Positions 32,789 to 41,734 of a stretch of 64,000 bases of DNA are shown in pieces (within the stretch, counting starts at the first letter, position 1; each line of letters begins with the position of its first letter). The DNA is from Geobacter sp. OR-1 (GTDB taxonomy: Bacteria; Desulfobacterota; Desulfuromonadia; Geobacterales; DSM-12255). The stretch lies in NCBI RefSeq assembly GCF_000813145.1, contig NZ_BAZF01000018.1, positions 23,830 through 87,829 on the forward strand, read 5' to 3'. A program made the position numbers and the translations under genes. The notes below the pieces were generated by a model. It did no database searches. It was not told the DNA's origin and was given only the letters and a program-made list of their open reading frames with translations.

Positions 32789-33922
32789 ATGAAACCGTAC
32801 CGGATCAGGGCGGTAGCCTGGAAGGAGTCGCTGCACCTGCTGCGCGACCCGCGCAGCCTCATCATGGGGATCGCCATCCCGATGCTGATGCTGTTTCTGT
32901 TCGGCTATGCCCTGAACCTGGACATCGAAAAGGCGCGGATCACAATCTGGGACCAGAGCAACAGTCCGCAGAGCCGCGACTTCGTCTCGCGGTTCGCCGC
33001 GTCCCGCTACTTCAGCCTGGTGGAGGACTCCGCCTCCTATCGCGACATCGAGCGGGCCATTGATACCGGGCGCGCCATCATTGCCGTCATCATCCCGCCC
33101 GACTTTGCCCGGACCATGGGCCAGAACAAGGAGACCGCGGTACAGGCCATCCTTGACGGCAGCGACGCCAACAGCGCCACCATTGTCCTTGCCTACGCCG
33201 AAGGGGTAACACGCCAGTTTTCCTCGGAGATCATCATCACCAAGGCCGGCAGCCACGGCTCTTCCCCCAAGGCAGCGCCGGTTGATCTGCGGCCGCGGGC
33301 CTGGTTCAACACCGATCTGGTGTCCAGGCATTTCATCTTTCCCGGCCTGATAGCGGTCATCATGATGGTCATCGCTGCCCTGCTCACCTCGCTCACCGTG
33401 GCCAGGGAATGGGAAACCGGCACCATGGAGCAGCTGATCGCCACCCCTCTGACCGGGGGGGAGATCATTGCCGGCAAACTGGCGCCTTACATCGCCATCG
33501 GTGTGCTGGACCTGGTGCTCTGCGTGGTCGTGGGATATTACTTTTTCGGCGTGCCGTTGCGGGGGAATCTATTCCTGCTGTTCTCCCTGGCGCTGGTATT
33601 CCTGGTCGGCGCCCTGGCGCTGGGGGTGCTGATCAGCATCATTGCCAAGAGCCAGCTGCTGGCGAGCCAGTTCGCCCTGGTGGCCACCATGCTTCCGGCC
33701 TTTCTCCTGTCCGGGTTCATCTTTCCGATCGACAACATGCCCAAGCCGATCCAGATTTTCACCAACATCATCACGGCCAGGCATTTCGTGCATATCCTCC
33801 GCGGCATTTACCTGAAGGATTCCGGCGTTGGCGAGATCTGGCTTCAAACCTTAGTGCTGGCGATCTTCAGCGTGGTAGTGCTAGGGCTGGCAGTGAAGAA
33901 GTTCAGGAAGAAGATAGAATAA
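32789..33922 (+). CDS. ABC-2 type transporter permease (YbhS-like)
   Basis: A 377-residue inner-membrane permease. It has one N-terminal membrane helix (about 26-46), a large periplasmic domain (about 47-180) and five C-terminal helices, with the family motif SGFIFPIDNMPKPIQ. The ATG directly follows the stop of the DUF748 gene, and its last base overlaps the next permease (TAATG). Together with its neighbour it would form the heterodimeric channel energised by the dual ATPase. Confidence 0.9.
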   Translation: MKPYRIRAVAWKESLHLLRDPRSLIMGIAIPMLMLFLFGYALNLDIEKARITIWDQSNSPQSRDFVSRFAASRYFSLVEDSASYRDIERAIDTGRAIIAVIIPPDFARTMGQNKETAVQAILDGSDANSATIVLAYAEGVTRQFSSEIIITKAGSHGSSPKAAPVDLRPRAWFNTDLVSRHFIFPGLIAVIMMVIAALLTSLTVAREWETGTMEQLIATPLTGGEIIAGKLAPYIAIGVLDLVLCVVVGYYFFGVPLRGNLFLLFSLALVFLVGALALGVLISIIAKSQLLASQFALVATMLPAFLLSGFIFPIDNMPKPIQIFTNIITARHFVHILRGIYLKDSGVGEIWLQTLVLAIFSVVVLGLAVKKFRKKIE

Positions 33923-35049
33923 TGTTCGAACGCCTCAAAGCAATGCTGATAAAGGAGTTCATCCAGGTGCTGCGGGACAAGCGGACCCGCTTCGTCATCT
34001 TCGTGATCCCGGTCTTTCAGGTGGTCGTTTTTGGCTATGCGGTCAACACCGATGTCAGGAACAGCCGGCTGGCGATCCTCGACCGTGACAACAGCGTGGA
34101 AAGCCGCGAGATTGTGGAAAGGTTCACCAGGTCCGGCTATTTCCGGACCGTCGAGCGTATAGCCGACGAGCAACGGATGACCGAGCTGCTCGACCGGGGT
34201 GATGCGCGGGGAGTCATGGTCTTTGACGCCGGTTTCGGCGGGAGCGTTCAGGGCAAAGGGGAGGCGCCCCTGGCGTTGGTTCTCGACGGCAGCGACGCCA
34301 ACTCTGCCGGGATTGTCCTGAGCTATGCCTCTGCGATCATCGCCGCGTACAACTCTGAATTGCTCTCTTCAAGGGGTGCCAGGGAGGGAGCGGGGTATCC
34401 CCCCGCCGGGGTGGTGCTCCAGTCGCGCGCCTGGTTCAACCCGAACCTGGAGAGCCGCGTCTACTTCATCCCAGCTGTTATCGCCATGCTGGTGATGGTA
34501 GTGACCATGGTGCTGTCGAGCATGGCAGTGGTTCGGGAAAAGGAGATGGGGACCATCGAGCAGGTGGTGGTTACACCGATTACCCGGAGCGAATTCATCA
34601 TCGGTAAGACCCTGCCGTTCATCCTGATGGGTTACGCGAACGTTGCAATCGTGGCCGCGGTCGCGGTCCACTGGTTCGACATTCCGATCCGCGGTAACCT
34701 GGGCCTGCTCGCCGCCGCCACCGGCCTGTTTCTGATGAGCTCACTGGGCGCCGGGCTGCTGATCTCCACCATCAGCAGCACCCAGCAACAGGCGTTGATG
34801 ACCGCCTTCTTCGTGATCTTCCCGGGAATGCTCCTCTCCGGCTTTGCCTTCCCCATCGAAAACATGCCGGAATCGATCCAGTATGTCACCCTGTTCAACC
34901 CGCTCCGCTGGTTCATGGTAATCTTAAGGGCGATTTTTCTCAAAGGGGTGGGGATGGAGATCCTCTGGAAGGAAATGGCGGCGCTGGCCGTACTGGGGCT
35001 GGCCGTGCTGCTGACCGCGGTGGCGCGGTTCAGGAAGACCGTGGGGTAA
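33922..35049 (+). CDS. ABC-2 type transporter permease (YbhR-like)
   Basis: A 375-residue permease starting MFERLKAMLIKEFIQVL, with the same layout as its neighbour: one N-terminal helix, a periplasmic domain and five C-terminal helices, with SGFAFPIENMPESIQ near the end. The start at 33922 overlaps the previous stop by one base. A longer frame reaching to 33409 would run 514 bases into the first permease and is rejected. It is the last gene of the exporter operon. The two permeases are clearly paralogous. Confidence 0.9.
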   Translation: MFERLKAMLIKEFIQVLRDKRTRFVIFVIPVFQVVVFGYAVNTDVRNSRLAILDRDNSVESREIVERFTRSGYFRTVERIADEQRMTELLDRGDARGVMVFDAGFGGSVQGKGEAPLALVLDGSDANSAGIVLSYASAIIAAYNSELLSSRGAREGAGYPPAGVVLQSRAWFNPNLESRVYFIPAVIAMLVMVVTMVLSSMAVVREKEMGTIEQVVVTPITRSEFIIGKTLPFILMGYANVAIVAAVAVHWFDIPIRGNLGLLAAATGLFLMSSLGAGLLISTISSTQQQALMTAFFVIFPGMLLSGFAFPIENMPESIQYVTLFNPLRWFMVILRAIFLKGVGMEILWKEMAALAVLGLAVLLTAVARFRKTVG

Positions 35050-35093
35050 TGGCGCAGGAAAAAGTCCACCTGCTGCTGGTCAGATTGTCTTTA

Positions 35094-35236
35094 GCGCGTC
35101 CGCGTTGCTCACGCGCCGGTAATTGCTCCGCAATTACACGTCCTTGCGACGTAGCCTACGGCTACGACTCACTCCTCAACATACGCTACGCCTTGCAGCT
35201 GGAGCATTCTGCTGTGCCATATAGTTTTCGCTATAT
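35094..35236. repeat. String of short perfect hairpins after the exporter operon
   Basis: Within 143 bases there are four small inverted repeats: CGCGT/ACGCG (35101-35105 with 35111-35115), GTAATTGC/GCAATTAC (35119-35126 with 35130-35137), CGTAGCC/GGCTACG (35150-35156 with 35160-35166) and ATATAG/CTATAT (35219-35224 with 35231-35236). Loops are three to six bases. The 181-base gap 35050-35230 holds nothing else recognisable. This could be a palindromic repeat element or a bidirectional end-of-operon structure. Confidence 0.5.
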
Positions 35237-35479
35237 TCTTTTGTACTCCCCATCTTTGACATACCGGTCTTCAGGCAGCAGCGAGGCCTCGGTGAGCGCC
35301 TGCTCCACCGACTCCCGGATATCCGCACCGTAACGCAGCGCCAGGCCGCAGTCAGAGGTTATCGACCTTGGCGCCGGGATGAGGAGCACCGCCAGCCCTT
35401 TCCCCTTGAGGAGCTTCTCCGCCTTCATTACCCGGTGGATCGACTGGAACACAACCACATAATCGCCATCAGCTACCAA
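35231..35479 (-). CDS. DUF3343 domain protein
   Basis: An 82-residue cytoplasmic protein of the DUF3343 family, sometimes described as a putative selenium/sulfur carrier. The segments VVVFQSIHRVMKAEKLLKGK and ITSDCGLALRYG match the family, including its single conserved cysteine (Cys44). The start is a TTG (35477-35479), chosen because GGAGG lies six bases upstream. Its stop codon falls in the last hairpin of the palindrome string. It stands alone on the minus strand between plus-strand genes. Family members are often near selenium or sulfur metabolism genes; none is seen here. Confidence 0.75.
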   Translation of the reverse strand: MVADGDYVVVFQSIHRVMKAEKLLKGKGLAVLLIPAPRSITSDCGLALRYGADIRESVEQALTEASLLPEDRYVKDGEYKRI

Positions 35480-35565
35480 AATCCGCCTCCATTTCCGTGC
35501 AGCGTACCCCGATTCATTGACAAAATATCTGCAAACAGCTTAGTATGTGCGGAAAGAGGTTGTTC

Positions 35566-35823
35566 ATGGATTCCGCCTTAAAACTGCTCGGGGTAACGCT
35601 GCTGGCCTTGCTCATTAACCTGCCGTTCGGCTACCTGCGGCAGAACTGCGAGAAATTCACCTTTGCCTGGTATTTCTACGTCCACATCTCGATCCCGGTG
35701 ATCATCTTTCTCAGGATCAAGTCCGGCTTCAGCTGGCACTTCATCCCGATTACCCTCGGCGCGGCAGTCGCCGGGCAGCTGATCGGCGGCCGGATCAACC
35801 GGAGATTCAAGCGCAGTGGCTAA
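35566..35823 (+). CDS. Small membrane protein of unknown function
   Basis: An 85-residue protein with about three hydrophobic segments: residues 3-20 (LKLLGVTLLALLINLPFG), 32-50 (FAWYFYVHISIPVIIFLRI) and 57-73. It has a positively charged C-terminus (NRRFKRSG). GAAAGAGG precedes the ATG at 35566 by six bases. The last eight bases overlap the following DUF721 gene, so the two are translationally coupled. I do not recognise a named family. Confidence 0.7.
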   Translation: MDSALKLLGVTLLALLINLPFGYLRQNCEKFTFAWYFYVHISIPVIIFLRIKSGFSWHFIPITLGAAVAGQLIGGRINRRFKRSG

Positions 35824-36307
35824 ACCGTCCCGCCCCAAGATGAAACGGCCGGTAGCCGTTTCCCAACTGCTTGCCACGCTCTTCAGCGGCACCCCGGCAG
35901 AAAACCGCCTCAAGGAGGGTGCCATCTGGGAAGTCTGGAACAGTGCGGTTGGCGCCCAGATAGCATCCCGAGCCAAACCGGTCGCAATCCGCAACGGCGT
36001 GCTTACCATCGTGGTCTCCAGCGCCCCCTGGCTGCAGCAGCTCAACTTCATGAAGAGCCAGATCCGCGAAAAACTCAATGAGGCGACCGGCGAAGAGCTG
36101 GTCAAAGATATTTACCTTAAGGCCGGCACATTGAGGAAAGACCCCGATGATGCCGTCAGAAGACCTCTCCCCAAAAAGAAGCCGCGGCCATTGACCCCCG
36201 AGGAGCTGGAGACTGTTGCCAAGGCCACCGAGGAGCTGGCTGACCCGGAACTCCGCAATACGCTGGCCGCGCTCTACTCGCTGCACCTGTCCAACCGGAA
36301 GGATTAA
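35816..36307 (+). CDS. DUF721/DciA-like protein
   Basis: A 163-residue protein with the DUF721 domain (about residues 12-105: VSQLLATLFSGTPAENRLK, then VWNSAVGAQIASRAKP and LNFMKSQIREKLNE). The DUF721 family includes DciA, the replicative-helicase loading or operating factor that replaces DnaC in most bacteria. The C-terminal third is lysine- and proline-rich and then helical. The start is GTG. It ends convergently with the methyltransferase gene, the two stops overlapping by about four bases. A replication role follows from the family, not from the local context. Confidence 0.75.
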   Translation: MAKPSRPKMKRPVAVSQLLATLFSGTPAENRLKEGAIWEVWNSAVGAQIASRAKPVAIRNGVLTIVVSSAPWLQQLNFMKSQIREKLNEATGEELVKDIYLKAGTLRKDPDDAVRRPLPKKKPRPLTPEELETVAKATEELADPELRNTLAALYSLHLSNRKD

Positions 36308-37038
36308 AACTCCCCCAGTATCTGTTCCGCCTCGTCATCGTAGCTCCCGTCACCACGGTATATCACCAGAGGCGGCTCAACAGCAAGATCGCACTTCCGC
36401 CCTTTTTTCAGCTCGACCAGAAAGATCCTTGCTCCGGCGCCGACCGTGCCGTGCACCATCCTGAGCCTTGCCACAGCCAGCTTCAGCTCCCCGGCAGCAA
36501 CCATGAACTCCTGCAGCCGTGAAGGGTGATAGACGAAAAAGATGCTGCCACCAGGCCTAACGAGATATTTGGCAACAGAGAGAAATTCATTGAGCCCAGC
36601 GGTGGTTTCATGCCGGCCGGCGTCGCGCCCGGCCTTAGGACTGGTCTTGCCGGTAAAGGGGCTGCGAAACGGCGGATTGGACAACACCAGATCGAACGAG
36701 GAAACCGGGAACCGGCTGCGCAGGTTGAGAATGTCGTCAGCAACAACACGCACCGCAGACTCAAGACCATTCATCGCAACGTTCCGCTCGCCAAGCTGTG
36801 CCATTGAAGGCTGAAACTCTACCCCGACCGCGCTTTTCGCTCCGTAATGAGCGGTCAGCAGCAACGGCATTATAGCGCAGCCGCTGCCGAGGTCGACTAC
36901 AGACTTGCCCCTGGCCCGTTCCCCGGCAAAGGCGCATAACAGCACGGGATCGAGTGAATACCGGTAGCCGTCCCTGGGCTGCTTGAGCGTCAAGCCGTAG
37001 CGACGCAATTCATCAACCGTCTCCTCACACTTGGGCAT
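36304..37038 (-). CDS. tRNA1(Val) (adenine-N6)-methyltransferase-like protein (TrmN6 family)
   Basis: A 244-residue class I methyltransferase. The SAM-binding motif is VVDLGSGCAIMPLLL, and the catalytic NPPF motif of amino-methylating enzymes appears in LVLSNPPFRSP. The N-terminal YRYSLDPVLL segment is characteristic of the TrmN6/YfiC family, which methylates A37 of tRNA1(Val). The ATG at 37036-37038 is chosen because the longer frame to 37146 extends into the upstream membrane-protein gene with a non-homologous stretch. Even so, the gene overlaps that upstream gene by 14 bases. Confidence 0.82.
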   Translation of the reverse strand: MPKCEETVDELRRYGLTLKQPRDGYRYSLDPVLLCAFAGERARGKSVVDLGSGCAIMPLLLTAHYGAKSAVGVEFQPSMAQLGERNVAMNGLESAVRVVADDILNLRSRFPVSSFDLVLSNPPFRSPFTGKTSPKAGRDAGRHETTAGLNEFLSVAKYLVRPGGSIFFVYHPSRLQEFMVAAGELKLAVARLRMVHGTVGAGARIFLVELKKGRKCDLAVEPPLVIYRGDGSYDDEAEQILGEF

Positions 37039-39455
37039 AACCCGTGCGCCTGCGTCGCCACTCCCACCCCAGAACCACTGCATACAAGGCAAAGGAGGCA
37101 TAGGTGAGACTGCTACCGACCCGGAACGACCAGGGGGCGAAAACAAACTCGATCCTGTGATTGCCGGGGGTCAGGTAAACCCCGCGCAAGACGCGGTCCA
37201 CCGGGTAGATCTCAGTGGCCTTGCCGTTGTCCGTTGCCTTCCAGGCGCGGTAGTACTTGTCCCCCATCACCAGGATTGAATTCACCTGGGTGGATACATT
37301 CATGGAGACATGCTCGCCCTCGTAACGGTCGATCTGCACCGCGCCCGGAACCGGAAAAGGCGCCTCGGCCGGAGAGGGAAGCGGTATCGGCGGCGCCGAT
37401 TCGACCAGGGCAATCCGCCGCGGATCAAAACCAGGGCTCTGGAGCATGCCCAGCAACTGCCCCGGCTCAGGAGAAAGCACCACGGACGGCACCAGCCACG
37501 CTTTGGGGAGCACATACCGGTTTTCCAGAATGACATGCCCGCCATCAGGCGAGGTGAAAACCGGCTCAAACCTGTTAGCTAAAGAGCCGCGCTGTGCCTG
37601 ATAGTCTGCCGGGGCCTGGATCAGGTATTTGATGTTCATGATATCGGGCATGGCCGAATTGAGCGAAAACACATCCAGAAACTCCTGCCACCGCGTACTC
37701 TGAACGGCATTGGAGGTGAAGAACACCGGAATCTTGTTGGTAACGTACTGCATCGGATCGGTGCCGTCCATCGGCAGGACGCGATACTCCTTAGGCATTT
37801 TGGCCAGGAAATCGATTACCGGCGTCCGCTCGCCGCGGGTCTGCTTCGGCACCTTGATCAGGAAGGTGAACTTGTCGTCGATCCTCCAGACATCGGCAAG
37901 AAACAGGGCGAACAGCAGAAACAGCGCTGTTCGGTGGCCGATCCAGGAGCGGGCAAAGGCAACCCAGACCAGCGCCAGCAGAGAGGCGAGGCCGGCGGCA
38001 AAACCGGTCTCGAAAACCAGGTTGCCCCAGCGCTGTGCCAACAACTGCGGCCCCTGCTCATAGCGGTTCGGCTCGGAGATCAAATTCTGTAAGATCCCCA
38101 GCCATTGCGGTTGCGCTGCCATCTGGCTTGCCAACATCAGGAGCAGTACGACGGGAAGCGCGATAATGCCGGCAAGATATCGCCTGAAAGCCTTTCTTGC
38201 CCGGATTTCGGCATCGAGCAACAGATCTAGGCCGCGGGCCGCCATTACCCCCAACCCCATCACCGTCATGAACATCATCATCTTGGGGACCCGGAACCGG
38301 TTGATTCCGGGGAAGTGGTCATAAAGGAAATTGTAGAAAGGGGTATACTGCCCCATGGAAAAGAACAGGCTGCCGGCAATTGCGGCCAAAGCGATCCAGG
38401 TATAACGGTCGCGCCGGAAGATGAGCGGTAACGGCACCAGCAGCCATGGTAGCAACCCCATGTAACTGACCGTCTGCGTGAATACCATCCGGCCCCAGTA
38501 GTAGGAACGGATATTGGTCGGGTTCTCCCCCCCTTCCTGCCGCGACAGCCCGAAGAATCCCGGGATTACGAATGCGCCCAGTTCTTCCGGCGGCAGCGAC
38601 CACATCATCGCCTCTTCGCGGGCCAACCCGCCCTTACCCTGGTTTGACCCACTTTGCACGCCGCGGTTGGTGTCCTTGGACCACTGGGTTATGGGAATAA
38701 GACTGATCGAGACCGTGGAGAGGAAAAACAGTGCCGCGACCAGGCAGCCGCCGATCAGGCGCAAGAGCCGGCCCGTGTGCTGTTCCTCCCGAGTAACAAT
38801 GGTTGCCGCGAGACGAAGCACGCCGTATACCGCTATGCCGAGGCAGGTGTAATAGGCGATCTGCCAGTGGGAGTTGAAGAACTGCAGCGCGAGCACCAGT
38901 CCGGTAGAGAGGTAAAAAATCAGTCTTCTTTTCCGGAATGCAAGCTCAAAAAAACTAAAATGCCCATGGCGCCAGCGAGATGGTGGCGATCTTCATGACA
39001 TGGCCGGCATTGATCAGCGAGGCATTTTCCGGGGCCACTGCAAAGATAAGCCCGGCCAGGAAAGCGGACTTCCGGCTGGTTCCAATGGCCCGGCAGTAAA
39101 GAAACAGCCCGGTGCCGCCCAGAAAAAGGTTCAGCACGATCAACCAGGCCACGCTTTCCGGGGCCGGCATGAAGTAAAAAAACAGTTTCTGGTGAATCAG
39201 AAGATGTACGGCGGCATAGGCACCTTCGCTGGTAAAGCCGCTGTTGAGGTAAATATCCCAGGCCGCCTTGACCTGACCGAAATCGAGCAGTTCGCCAAGC
39301 GACATCCGCTTGGACTCAACCACCCCCCAGTAGAATTCGTTGATGATGTCCGGTGCCCGGATAATCTTGGTAGTAAAGAGGATCTTGCTGAAAAAGGCGA
39401 CCAGCACCCCCAGCAGGGCAGCAATAGTCAGCAGATCTTTTTTGCGCTCGGTCAT
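37025..39455 (-). pseudogene. YfhO-like polytopic membrane protein, split by a one-base frameshift
   Basis: Two reading frames form one protein. The N-terminal frame (38955-39455) starts MTERKKDLLTIAALLG and ends at a TAG just after ISLAPWAF. The second frame (to 37025) carries on with FFELAFRKRRLIFYLSTG. Removing one A from the AAAA run 38957-38960 (TTTT on the coding strand) joins them into an 809-residue protein with about a dozen membrane helices and a soluble C-terminal domain. It resembles the YfhO/GT-C family of membrane glycosyltransferase-like proteins in polysaccharide clusters. The C-terminal domain contains GDKYYRAWKATDNGK, typical of YfhO. Its function in glycan assembly is inferred. 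Confidence 0.75.
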
Positions 39456-40647
39456 TTATCTGTTCCAACACCCTTCGTAAAATGCATTGAGTTTTTCAGC
39501 GTAGCCCTTCCAGGCGAATTTTTCCAGCAGGTGCACACGTCCCGAAGCTCCAAGCCGCTGCCGAAGCCCCGGTTCCAGGAGCAGTTCCACGGTCCGGTCC
39601 GCCATCTCCTGCCAGTCGTCGGGGTGGCACAGAACACCCGATACCCCTGGCTTGATGTACTCGGCGAGTTGCCCGACTGAGTCGGCCACCACCGCCACGC
39701 CTGCCCGCAGGATCTCGGTGAGCTTGGCCGGGCATTTGGATCGGTTGATCAGGTTGTCGCTGAACGGGTAAATGGCAACATCCCCCGCAGCCAAATATGA
39801 GGGGATATCCGCAGGCTCAAGCCACCCCCCCATGACCAGGGCGGAAGCAAACCCGAATTCTCCCCCCTTTGCCAGCAGCAGCTCCTCTTCGTTGTGGCGT
39901 CCCTTGCCGACGACCAGAAAGCGCACCCCCGGCACCCGGCGGTGGATCTCGGCAAAGAGAAAATGCAGTTTGTCCTGGCTGAACTCGAAAAATCGGGTAT
40001 AGAGCAGCAGCACCGGCGCAGTTGTTGGAATCCCGAGACGCTCCCTGACGGCCGTGCCATCCCCCCGGGGGGATATCCTCCACACAGTTCGGCAGGTAAA
40101 GCACCCGTTCGGCCGGAATCCCCATCCCCCAGGCCTTGGCCTGCAGAGCCCTGCTTGCTACGGTCACCCCTTTGGCCTGCAAAGGGATCCGGTCTTCCTG
40201 GAACTGGAACAGCGCCTTTTCGCTGCGCGAATAGGGGTGCAGGTCGTTCATCCCGCCCCGCCCTTCCCAGTCATCCATATCCACCAACAGCGGGGGTTGG
40301 CGGACCCCCATGCTGCGAAAACCGGTGATAAGCATGGCAGCCAGGCCGCCGTAACCCTTGGGTTTGAACAGGTGGACCAAGTCCGGCTGCTCGGCGAGTG
40401 CGGCCCGGTACATCCGCCAGGCAAGCTTTGGCGCAGCAGCAGCCCCGCTCCCGCAGAGTTTGACATTCCGGATCTTGACCCCACGGACGGTCTCAACCTT
40501 TCCGGAATCCTCCGGATTGGTATATGGCGGCGCAACGATGGTTATCGTGTGGCCGAGCCGCTGCAGCTCGTCCGCCAGCGGCAGCATCCGGGCGATCAGG
40601 GTCCCCTTGGGTCTGATCCCGAACGGTGCGAGAAAGACAATCTTCAC
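39456..40647 (-). pseudogene. GT4-type glycosyltransferase, split by a one-base frameshift
   Basis: The N-terminal part (from the ATG at 40647, MKIVFLAPFGIRPKGT) has the GT-B acceptor domain and reads to about 40070. The donor-binding C-terminal domain continues in another frame from there to 39456, with APVLLLYTRFFEFSQDKL, VVGKGRHNEEE and the LTEILRAGVAVVA segment. The shift is at the CCCCCCGGGGGG run 40061-40072. Removing one base gives a continuous 396-residue protein, the normal length for the family. The stop lies directly before the YfhO-like gene. Donor and acceptor sugars are unknown. Confidence 0.78.
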
Positions 40648-40650
40648 CCG

Positions 40651-41727
40651 TTACGCTCCACCTGAAGCCAACTCCTCATAAAGCTTGTGATAGTCCTCGA
40701 TCCGGGTCGCGATATCGAATTTTTCCCGAACGCGATCCCGCCCTGCCATACCCATTCGCCCCCGCAATTCCGGGTCGGCCAGGAGAAAGTCAATCTTCTC
40801 CGCCAGCAGCGCAATATCTCCGGGGGCAAGCAGATAACCGGATACCCCGTCGGCAACCACTTCCCTCATTCCTCCCAAGTCGTTGGCGATCACCGGTATT
40901 CCAGCTGCCATTGCCTCGACCAGGACCATGCCGAAAGACTCCTGTCGCGAAGTATGCACCAGAAGAGTGGTTTCGGCAAGGACTCCGGGGACATCATCGG
41001 TCGGCGAATGAAAAAAGACCCGGTCACCGATTCCCTTGTCAATTGCGCGCTCCTTCAGAGCCCGGGCATAACGACGGGCGGATAGCCCGACATTGCCGTA
41101 GAAATGCAGTTCGGCAGTGCTGCGAACCAGGGGGAAGGCGTCCAGCAGCAGATCCTGCCCCTTAGCGCGGTTGATGCTCCCCAACATGACTATTTTCGGC
41201 ACCCCAGGCTTCGGCCGGGCAGCAACAGACGGCATGGGCACCGCATTCACGAGTACCGCCCTTTTCCGTGCGGCGACCGCGGCAAAATGGCCGGCACAGG
41301 TGTTGGAGCAGAACGCCGCGCAGTCGGCACGGCCAATGGCAGAACTGAGGATCGGGCCTATCCTTCCGGGGAGCTCATGGAGATGATAGATCGTCCGCAC
41401 TCCGGCCATGCTCGCCGCAATGGCTGGCAGAGCCAGTTTGGTGCTGTTCAGATGCACAATGTCCGCCTGTCCGGCGAGTTTCAACAGCCTCGGAATCATC
41501 GTGAACCGCTTGAATCTCCAGATAAACGGGGACTGCTCACCTGCGGCAACCACATGAACCCCCAGGCGTCTCAGCTCCGCAGCGCATGGACCGTCAAAAG
41601 GGAACAGCACCGTCGGCTCCACGCGCCGCCGGTCCAGGGCCGAGATCACGCGCAGCATGACCGACTGGACTCCGCCGCGCCGGGCATCGTGAATCACAAA
41701 GAGAACCTTGAGCGGTTTTCGTGTCAT
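40651..41727 (-). CDS. GT4 family glycosyltransferase
   Basis: A 358-residue GT-B glycosyltransferase. It begins MTRKPLKVLFVIHDARRGG with the glycine-rich acceptor loop, and the C-terminal donor domain has PKIVMLGSINRAKGQDLLL and the EX7E region ESFGMVLVEAMAAGIPVIA. The start at 41725-41727 leaves seven bases to the upstream gene; an earlier in-frame start at 41760 would overlap it. It probably adds one sugar of the surface polysaccharide at the cytoplasmic face of the membrane. Specificity cannot be read from sequence. Confidence 0.88.
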   Translation of the reverse strand: MTRKPLKVLFVIHDARRGGVQSVMLRVISALDRRRVEPTVLFPFDGPCAAELRRLGVHVVAAGEQSPFIWRFKRFTMIPRLLKLAGQADIVHLNSTKLALPAIAASMAGVRTIYHLHELPGRIGPILSSAIGRADCAAFCSNTCAGHFAAVAARKRAVLVNAVPMPSVAARPKPGVPKIVMLGSINRAKGQDLLLDAFPLVRSTAELHFYGNVGLSARRYARALKERAIDKGIGDRVFFHSPTDDVPGVLAETTLLVHTSRQESFGMVLVEAMAAGIPVIANDLGGMREVVADGVSGYLLAPGDIALLAEKIDFLLADPELRGRMGMAGRDRVREKFDIATRIEDYHKLYEELASGGA

Positions 41728-41734
41728 AAGGCTC

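Noticed and set aside
33409..33921. Longer N-terminus for the second permease
   Set aside because: It would overlap the first permease by more than 500 bases; the ATG at 33922 matches the family start.
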